From: Armatimonadota bacterium | GTDB taxonomy: Bacteria; Cloacimonadota; Cloacimonadia; Cloacimonadales; TCS61 | DNA length: 10,677 nucleotides | NCBI GenBank assembly: GCA_030612605.1 | Contig: JAUWNO010000039.1 | Location: forward strand, 1-10,677 | Direction of reading: 5' to 3' | Shown here: positions 6,352 to 10,677 of the stretch, one piece after another | Position numbering within the stretch: position 1 is the first letter of the stretch | Layout of the letters: each line of letters opens with the position of its first letter | Made by a program: the position numbers and the translations under genes | Notes under the pieces: generated by a model | What the model was told of the DNA's origin: nothing | What the model saw: only the letters and a program-made list of their open reading frames with translations | Database searches by the model: none

Positions 6352-6386
6352 CTTCCTCTCCTCTTAGGAGAGGATTGAGGTGAGGT
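6352..6386 (-). repeat. CCTTCTCCT palindromic repeat unit, inverted copy
   Basis: On the minus strand this reads TACCTCACCTCAAT and then a perfect 8-bp hairpin, CCTCTCCT and AGGAGAGG (6355-6362 with 6366-6373). It faces the unit at 6305-6343 across an A-rich spacer (6344-6351). Together they form a larger imperfect inverted repeat between the M42 peptidase gene and the barrel gene. Confidence 0.7.
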
Positions 6387-6415
6387 ACAAAAACACGCTA
6401 TTTAGCAACTCCCTT

Positions 6416-7447
6416 TTAAAACTCTAATTTACACTTCTCACATTCCTCGATAAACTTAATTAGAAGCTGAATAGTAGCTTCAACATCTTTTTTATTCACC
6501 ATTTCATTGGGTGAATGTCCGTATCTGGTTGGAACGGAAAGCGTGCAAACAGGTCCTTTACCAAATCTCTGCATAGCACTGGCATCTGTTCCACCAAAAG
6601 GAAGGATTTCCATCTGGAATTTTATCTTATTTTTCTTTGCCAGTTTTTTCATAAATTCCACGATTCCATGGTTGGAAATACTGTAAGAATCATTAATTTT
6701 AATAGCAACACCTTCACCGAGTTTAGTCACCTGTTCATGGTCGGAAACTCCGGGAGTATCAAAAGCTCCGGTGATATCTACAGCAATACCAAAATCAGGA
6801 TTGATATTTTTGGCAGAAGTAAATGCACCACGAATCCCAACTTCTTCCTGAGAAGTTCCAACTGCATAAACATCAGCATTAACTTTTCCCAATCTTTTCA
6901 TTGCTTCCAGGATAATAAAGCAGGCGATCCGATCGTCAAAAGCTTTGGCAATACAAATATCTCCCTGCTGAATAAAATTTCTGTCTAAAACAATAATATC
7001 TCCGATATTTACGATTTTCTTGAGCTCTTTTATTTTAAGTCCCGTATCGATGAAAAGGTCTTTCAGTTCAGGAACTTTTTTACGATCTTCAGTAGAAGAG
7101 ATGAAAACCGGGCTTCCCTCCACAACTCCGATCAGAGTTTTTTTACCATAAATCTTTACTCTTTGAGATACGAGAGTTCTGGGAATGTGTCCACCACGAG
7201 GATTGAAACGAATGAATCCGTCTTTATCGATATGACTGACTACAAACCCGATTTCATCCATGTGACCCGCAATCATAACTTTTAGAGGTTTTTTGGCTTC
7301 TCCTTTTTTGAAACCAATAACATTTCCCATTTCATCTACATAAACTTTATTTGTAGTTTTTTTCAGTTCTCTCTTCATAATGTTGATAATTGCCTGTTCT
7401 CTGCCGGGAATTCCGGGTGCTTCGCACAGCTCTTTTAAAAGTTGCAT
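6416..7447 (-). CDS. M42-family aminopeptidase (glutamyl aminopeptidase/TET-type)
   Basis: This is a cytoplasmic dinuclear metallo-aminopeptidase that trims peptides, usually as a dodecameric tetrahedral particle. All metal and catalytic positions are visible: His62 and the adjacent Asp64 in AGHMDEIG, the bridging Asp171 in KAFDDR, the general-base Glu201 and metal-binding Glu202 in SQEEVGIRGA, Asp224 in AVDITG, and His311 in RYGHSPNEM. The interval about 72-165 is the PDZ-like dimerisation/oligomerisation domain inserted in the fold. At 343 residues the length is normal. The start is supported by GAGGAG (7455-7460) seven bases before the ATG. Repeats lie on both sides and the flanking gaps exceed 140 bp, so it may be transcribed alone. 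Older annotations call such genes endoglucanase M or cellulase. Cleavage preference cannot be read from the sequence. Confidence 0.96.
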   Translation of the reverse strand: MQLLKELCEAPGIPGREQAIINIMKRELKKTTNKVYVDEMGNVIGFKKGEAKKPLKVMIAGHMDEIGFVVSHIDKDGFIRFNPRGGHIPRTLVSQRVKIYGKKTLIGVVEGSPVFISSTEDRKKVPELKDLFIDTGLKIKELKKIVNIGDIIVLDRNFIQQGDICIAKAFDDRIACFIILEAMKRLGKVNADVYAVGTSQEEVGIRGAFTSAKNINPDFGIAVDITGAFDTPGVSDHEQVTKLGEGVAIKINDSYSISNHGIVEFMKKLAKKNKIKFQMEILPFGGTDASAMQRFGKGPVCTLSVPTRYGHSPNEMVNKKDVEATIQLLIKFIEECEKCKLEF

Positions 7448-7541
7448 AGATTTACTCCTCTATTTTATATTATTTTGAACGCTAATTAATTATTTTGAAT
7501 TTCATGTCATCTTTATTTAAACATGAGTCTGTAACCCCTCT

Positions 7542-7561
7542 GTTCAGAACAAGTTCTGAAC
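7542..7561. repeat. GTTCAGAAC perfect hairpin
   Basis: GTTCAGAAC (7542-7550) and GTTCTGAAC (7553-7561) are perfectly complementary around AA. The hairpin directly abuts the C/G-run hairpins at 7564-7610 and may be part of the same composite repeat. No T-run follows. Confidence 0.65.
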
Positions 7562-7563
7562 TT

Positions 7564-7628
7564 CTCCCCTTGAAAAGGGGAGTCGAATCGATCCCCCTTT
7601 TGAAGGGGGAATTAAAGGGGGTTAAATT
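7564..7628. repeat. Tandem CCCCTT/AAGGGG palindromic repeat
   Basis: Two perfect 8-bp hairpins stand in a row: CTCCCCTT/AAGGGGAG (7564-7571 and 7575-7582) and TCCCCCTT/AAGGGGGA (7592-7599 and 7603-7610). The tail ATTAAAGGGGGTTAA follows at 7611-7625. The repeat ends within a few bases of the stop codon of the minus-strand zincin gene (7630-7632). It may therefore act as that gene's transcript end, although its form is that of a dispersed intergenic repeat. Confidence 0.7.
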
Positions 7629-7629
7629 A

Positions 7630-8172
7630 TTATCGCTCATAAACCCAACACCCACAATTCGTAGGATGATCTTGAACAAGCTGATTTTTTTTGGCTTTGC
7701 GAATGAGCCACACTGTTAAGAAATCTCCACCTCCAACTACTGTGAAAATAATTCCGTAAATAATGAGCCAGCTATTGCCCGTGATAATCGCAAAAATCGA
7801 GGGAATTATTCCTAATATTAGAGTTGGCATTATTAAGGCAATTCTGTAAACAGATGCTTTAACAGGAACTTTGCAGTGAGCAAACGGAGTTATGGTTTTC
7901 CATTGAAATCCTATTTTGATTTGTTTGTAATTTAATTTTCCGAAAATCAGAAATGAAAGTCCGTGCAGAATTTCGTGCAAAAATGCTCCCACAACAAAAA
8001 CCGGAATGAAAACTTTCAAGTTGAGGTAAGTAGCTCTAATACCGATTTCCACGCTATTTCTTCCCCAGATGAAAAAATAGGGAAGACTGAAAACAATAAA
8101 TGAAAAAAACACAAAAGGTAATGAAAGCAAATTCGCTTTTCCCATTGAAATAGATAGATCGGTTTTTTTCAT
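7630..8172 (-). CDS. DUF3267-type putative membrane zincin metalloprotease
   Basis: This 180-residue protein has about four hydrophobic segments (roughly 14-36, 53-75, 107-130 and 134-152). HEILH (66-70) matches HExxH in the second segment, so the zinc site would lie in or at the membrane, as in M50 site-2 proteases. Further family-like elements are GGGDFLTVWLIRK (147-159), whose Asp150 may be the third zinc ligand, and the ending DHPTNCGCWVYE. This combination is what I recognise for DUF3267 'putative zincin peptidase' proteins, which generally lack experimental function. It lies 15 bp downstream of the small exported protein gene and is the last gene of a likely three-gene unit. No strong Shine-Dalgarno is visible before the ATG at 8172 (AGCAGAAAAA), so its translation may depend on the upstream gene. 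Confidence 0.8.
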   Translation of the reverse strand: MKKTDLSISMGKANLLSLPFVFFSFIVFSLPYFFIWGRNSVEIGIRATYLNLKVFIPVFVVGAFLHEILHGLSFLIFGKLNYKQIKIGFQWKTITPFAHCKVPVKASVYRIALIMPTLILGIIPSIFAIITGNSWLIIYGIIFTVVGGGDFLTVWLIRKAKKNQLVQDHPTNCGCWVYER

Positions 8173-8187
8173 TTTTTCTGCTTTTTT

Positions 8188-8805
8188 TTACATAAAAAAC
8201 TCATAACCAGCATAAATGTGAAAGTCAGATTTCACACCATCGATCGGACCTTTGTTACTTCTGCCAATTTGGAAAATAACACCACTGGAATCCCGGAATT
8301 TCGCTTCATATCCCAGACGCGGTTTTTCATTCTCAGTTTGAGTCCAGGTTAGAGTAAAGCCCCATTGATGAGTTGAAAAGTGAAAACCCAGCAAAGGATT
8401 TGTCATTAGAAGTTCGAATTTTTGATTCGGGTTTTTGTAATTTGCATATTTTAAGTCTGTACGCTGCACACCTCCAAAAAATCCATAAATGAAATAGGAA
8501 TCTTTTCCATAAAAGTTAAAAAAATTATGAATATAAGCATCGTATATTTTCATAGATTGGAAATATTTATCATAACTTCTGATTTGCAGAAAAGCAGAGC
8601 CGCCAATTCCAAATGTTCCGATAATATTGAATATCTCCGCATCGAATTTGCAACCTGTAACCGGACTTTCATAATCATAATCCGGGTATTCCGGAAAATA
8701 AGCTGCTCCGGAACAGATGAATCTGAATGAAAGAGATTCAGGAAAAAGCGAGTTAGTAGAAATTAATAACAATATTACTAAAATAATTTTTGGAAAAATT
8801 TTCAT
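8188..8805 (-). CDS. Small exported, beta-rich protein (likely outer-membrane barrel), unknown function
   Basis: The 205-residue protein begins MKIFPKIILVILLLIS, a clear signal peptide with a cut somewhere near residues 19-24. No lipobox Cys follows, so it is probably not a lipoprotein. The remainder alternates short aromatic, Gly-rich strands such as FFGGVQRTDLKY and WGFTLTWTQTE, and ends HIYAGYEFFM with Phe near the terminus, as in small 8-stranded barrels. I recognise no family. The ATG overlaps the stop of the CYTH-GNAT gene by four bases (ATGA, 8802-8805), so the two are translationally coupled and in one operon. Why an exported barrel protein should be coupled to a cytoplasmic enzyme is unclear. 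Confidence 0.7.
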   Translation of the reverse strand: MKIFPKIILVILLLISTNSLFPESLSFRFICSGAAYFPEYPDYDYESPVTGCKFDAEIFNIIGTFGIGGSAFLQIRSYDKYFQSMKIYDAYIHNFFNFYGKDSYFIYGFFGGVQRTDLKYANYKNPNQKFELLMTNPLLGFHFSTHQWGFTLTWTQTENEKPRLGYEAKFRDSSGVIFQIGRSNKGPIDGVKSDFHIYAGYEFFM

Positions 8806-9752
8806 ATGTAATCAACCTTCTTTTCCAGGATAATTCTGCTCTCTTCTTTGTTTTCATTTGGTTCAAAACCCACTATTTTAAATCCGCTTGAAAGAGCAAA
8901 ATGCAGCATGGATTTATGCTTATTTCTGGTTTTCAATTTTATTTTTGCAAAGCCGTTTTCTTTTATCCATTCTTCCTGTTTTTGAGCAAGTTTTTTCGCA
9001 ATATTTCTGTTTCTGAATTCCGGGAGCACTCCTCCCATCCAGGTATAGAAATAATCTTCTATCTGATATCCAACCTTAAAACCGACCGGTTTCTCAAAAT
9101 AGTACGCAATCAAAATAAGATGTTTTGTATTTTCGAGCCTTTTTTCGTATTCTGTTTTTTCATAAGGTTTTTCAAATTCAGGGATTTGTTTGGATAGAAG
9201 AACAACTTCATCGATATTTCCCTGTCTTATTTGGATTTGAGTATTTAAAATCATATCACTGTAGGAATTTTCGATCAGATCTTGTTCTTTTATTTTGAAT
9301 AAGTTCAGATATTCCCGACATTGCTTAAGAAGAGTTTTTGCACCGATTTCTCCATTCTTATCAATTGCTTCGAGTTCAATAAAATCACCCAGATTTTCCA
9401 CTTCATCAAGATGAAATTTGATATTATCAATGAAATAGATCTCTCGTGTTTTTTTTACTTTTACCAAGATATCAAATGAATTGAGTAAAATCTGTTTAAG
9501 AGAAGAATTCTTCTGAATTGGAAAAAGGGAAACATCAGATTTTTTAGGACCGGATATGTCTTCTCTTTCATAATAAATCAGACAATTTTCAATGTTACCT
9601 TCGCGGAGTTTTAATCTTCCTTTCTTAACCTTGAAATAAGTATCTATTTGCTTGTCAATGCCTTTGGAATCAGCATTTTTCTCTTTCAGGATTTTCCTGA
9701 TTTCTTCTTTATTTGAACAATATGCTTTTATTTCGATATTAAAGTGATTCAT
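8802..9752 (-). CDS. CYTH (CyaB-like triphosphate tunnel) / GNAT acetyltransferase fusion
   Basis: The 316-residue protein has two modules. Residues 1 to about 168 resemble class IV adenylate cyclase / CYTH proteins. NIEIKA (5-10) is the opening strand, DTYFKVKKGRLKLREG (37-52) and YYERED (60-65) supply basic and acidic tunnel residues, KVKKTRE (98-104) follows, and LDEVENLGDFIELEA (115-129) is the acidic metal-binding part. YSDMIL (164-169) closes the module. Residues about 172-316 form a GNAT N-acetyltransferase: GGVLPEFRNRNIAKKLAQKQ (240-259) is the acetyl-CoA motif A, with Asn250 where RxxGxG/A usually has Gly, and HFALSSGFKIVGFE (284-297) is the C-terminal motif. The CYTH part could hydrolyse a triphosphate or make cAMP; the sequence cannot decide. 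The GNAT substrate is unknown. It is the first gene of a likely operon with the small barrel protein. No good Shine-Dalgarno is visible, and a strong hairpin lies 11 bases upstream of the ATG. Confidence 0.88.
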   Translation of the reverse strand: MNHFNIEIKAYCSNKEEIRKILKEKNADSKGIDKQIDTYFKVKKGRLKLREGNIENCLIYYEREDISGPKKSDVSLFPIQKNSSLKQILLNSFDILVKVKKTREIYFIDNIKFHLDEVENLGDFIELEAIDKNGEIGAKTLLKQCREYLNLFKIKEQDLIENSYSDMILNTQIQIRQGNIDEVVLLSKQIPEFEKPYEKTEYEKRLENTKHLILIAYYFEKPVGFKVGYQIEDYFYTWMGGVLPEFRNRNIAKKLAQKQEEWIKENGFAKIKLKTRNKHKSMLHFALSSGFKIVGFEPNENKEESRIILEKKVDYI

Positions 9753-9763
9753 TTTTTCTAATA

Positions 9764-9799
9764 AAAACTTCCGAAGTTTATGAAAACTTCGAAAGTTTT
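9764..9799 (-). terminator. Intrinsic terminator-like hairpin after the surface-protein gene
   Basis: AAAACTTCCGAAGTTT (9764-9779) pairs with AAACTTCGAAAGTTTT (9784-9799) over 16 positions with one mismatch around a 4-nt loop. Each arm is itself a short palindrome. On the minus strand the stem ends in TTTTTATT, the expected U-tract, 13 bases after the TAG of the upstream gene (9813-9815). It also lies 11 bases before the start codon of the CYTH-GNAT gene, so it could be a leader hairpin or attenuator for that gene. Confidence 0.7.
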
Positions 9800-9812
9800 A
9801 ATAGATTCTTTT

Positions 9813-10677
9813 CTACTGAATGAGATTTACTGTATATATTTTATTTACAAAATCGTAGCTAGCAAGAGTAGAATAATATGTAATTTCCAAAATGAAGCTG
9901 CCAGTGTAACCTCCGGTCGGATGAGCAATGCTGAGAGTTTTATTATCAGGAGACCAAACAAAAGCCGGGTCCTGATAGTTTGTGATTTCGAGGACATTCA
10001 AAGCATTATTTGTATCCACTTCTTCAGTGAAATTGATGATAATTGTTCCCATTGGAGCGATTTCATAGTAATTGTCATAGATCTCCAGGTTTGTGCTTTC
10101 AATAGCAATTCCGGGTTGGGTCTCAAATTGCAAGCCGGGAAAATCGAAGAAATTACCATCCTTTGAACAACCGGATAGATTCATAGTATAAACTGTTGCC
10201 AAAAGAAGATCTTCATCAGGAGTGATTACTACACTTGCATCAGTTATCCAGGTTATGCTTTCGAATTCTACCGGATCAGCAATATCAGAATAGAGTTCAA
10301 TTTCAAAAATGTTTGGATCGATTGCCTTATTGAAAGTTATCTCAATAGCATCAAAAATTCCGAAATCATCATTATCAAAGTTGTTTTCTATTATGAAGGG
10401 TGGGTCATCAATAATGTTCAGGAAAATGTTGGGAGCAGTTACGATGGCATCCGGGAATAAAACCAGGTCAAGTTCAACAACTTCGAAACTATAAGTGCTA
10501 TCAGTAAAAGGCAATGTTCTCAAAACTACTTCTGGCGTGGAAGGAAGATTTTCAAAAGTAAAAATACCGTTAATTCCGGTTGTAGTAGAATATTCTTCCG
10601 GTGAAATATCCCAGTTTTCAAAATCAGCGATCACTGTAACTCCAGAAGCTAAAGCAATATTCTCATCATCAATAATA
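9813..10677 (-). CDS. Secreted/surface protein with regulatory-like and Ig-like (Big_5-type) domains, 5' truncated
   Basis: The open frame runs through the right window edge, giving 288 codons including the stop. The N-terminus lies outside; a GTG at 10632-10634 is in frame but there is no reason to call it the start. The first visible part, with YSTTTGINGIFTFENLPS, is a carboxypeptidase-regulatory-like or CNA-B-like beta sandwich of the kind that decorates surface proteins. Two segments follow that resemble bacterial Ig-like (SbsA/Big_5) domains: FGIFDAIEITFNKAIDPN... and APMGTIIINFTEEVDTNNAL...WSPDNKTLSI. The composition is acidic with few Lys or Arg. The last residues YTVNLIQ do not look like a type IX secretion sorting domain or an LPXTG anchor. 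A lipoprotein or signal-peptide start upstream is likely but not visible. A hairpin terminator follows. Confidence 0.75.
   Translation of the reverse strand, partial: IIDDENIALASGVTVIADFENWDISPEEYSTTTGINGIFTFENLPSTPEVVLRTLPFTDSTYSFEVVELDLVLFPDAIVTAPNIFLNIIDDPPFIIENNFDNDDFGIFDAIEITFNKAIDPNIFEIELYSDIADPVEFESITWITDASVVITPDEDLLLATVYTMNLSGCSKDGNFFDFPGLQFETQPGIAIESTNLEIYDNYYEIAPMGTIIINFTEEVDTNNALNVLEITNYQDPAFVWSPDNKTLSIAHPTGGYTGSFILEITYYSTLASYDFVNKIYTVNLIQ

Noticed and set aside
6395..6412. Small GCTA/TAGC hairpin followed by T-rich sequence after the M42 gene (minus strand)
   Set aside because: Only four base pairs with a two-base loop; too weak to call a terminator.
361..7628. CRISPR array
   Set aside because: The palindromes belong to different families and are not regularly spaced direct repeats with spacers; no cas gene is present.
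7482..7719. Open frames on both strands across the 7542-7628 palindromes
   Set aside because: They translate the repeat itself, which gives mirror-image reading frames, and one overlaps the zincin gene.
9813..9900. Type IX secretion sorting domain at the C-terminus of the surface protein
   Set aside because: The terminal residues look like the end of an Ig-like domain; the usual sorting-domain features are not visible.

Overview
The window comes from an AT-rich, Gram-negative (two-membrane) bacterium. Two proteins look like outer-membrane beta-barrels with signal peptides, and a third partial protein looks like a multidomain surface or secreted protein. The gene mix, low G+C and heavy intergenic repeat load fit an anaerobic lineage such as Cloacimonadota or a relative. 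That placement is inference: there is no rRNA or other phylogenetic marker here.

Left part (1-1930): the 3' end of a VOC-fold gene (+), then a 248-bp gap holding two head-to-head palindromic repeat units, then a complete acyl-CoA dehydrogenase gene (-). The gap between that gene and the next, divergent one holds a CACAAAGG/ACACGAAG-type repeat and an AACCCGAGT palindrome.

Centre (1931-4653, +): a two-gene, very AT-rich restriction-modification module. The first gene encodes an unusual fusion of a complete RadC-like protein (helix-hairpin-helix plus JAMM metallo-domain) to an amino-group DNA methyltransferase. The second, two bases after the first gene's stop, encodes a PD-(D/E)XK nuclease resembling the EcoRII catalytic domain. 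Near-identical palindromes lie on both sides of the module (1834-1870 and 4791-4829). This module is the most promising candidate for something undescribed.

Right part (4846-10677, all -): an outer-membrane barrel protein of unknown function, an M42 aminopeptidase, and a tightly packed three-gene unit, followed by a gene that runs off the window. The unit is, in transcription order, a CYTH-GNAT fusion, a small barrel-like exported protein (4-bp overlap) and a DUF3267-type membrane zincin (15-bp gap). The last gene encodes a secreted protein with a carboxypeptidase-regulatory-like repeat and Ig-like (Big_5-type) domains. A strong hairpin separates it from the unit.

Four sequence-unrelated palindromic repeat families occupy five intergenic gaps. 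No tRNA, rRNA, CRISPR array, transposase or integrase is visible.
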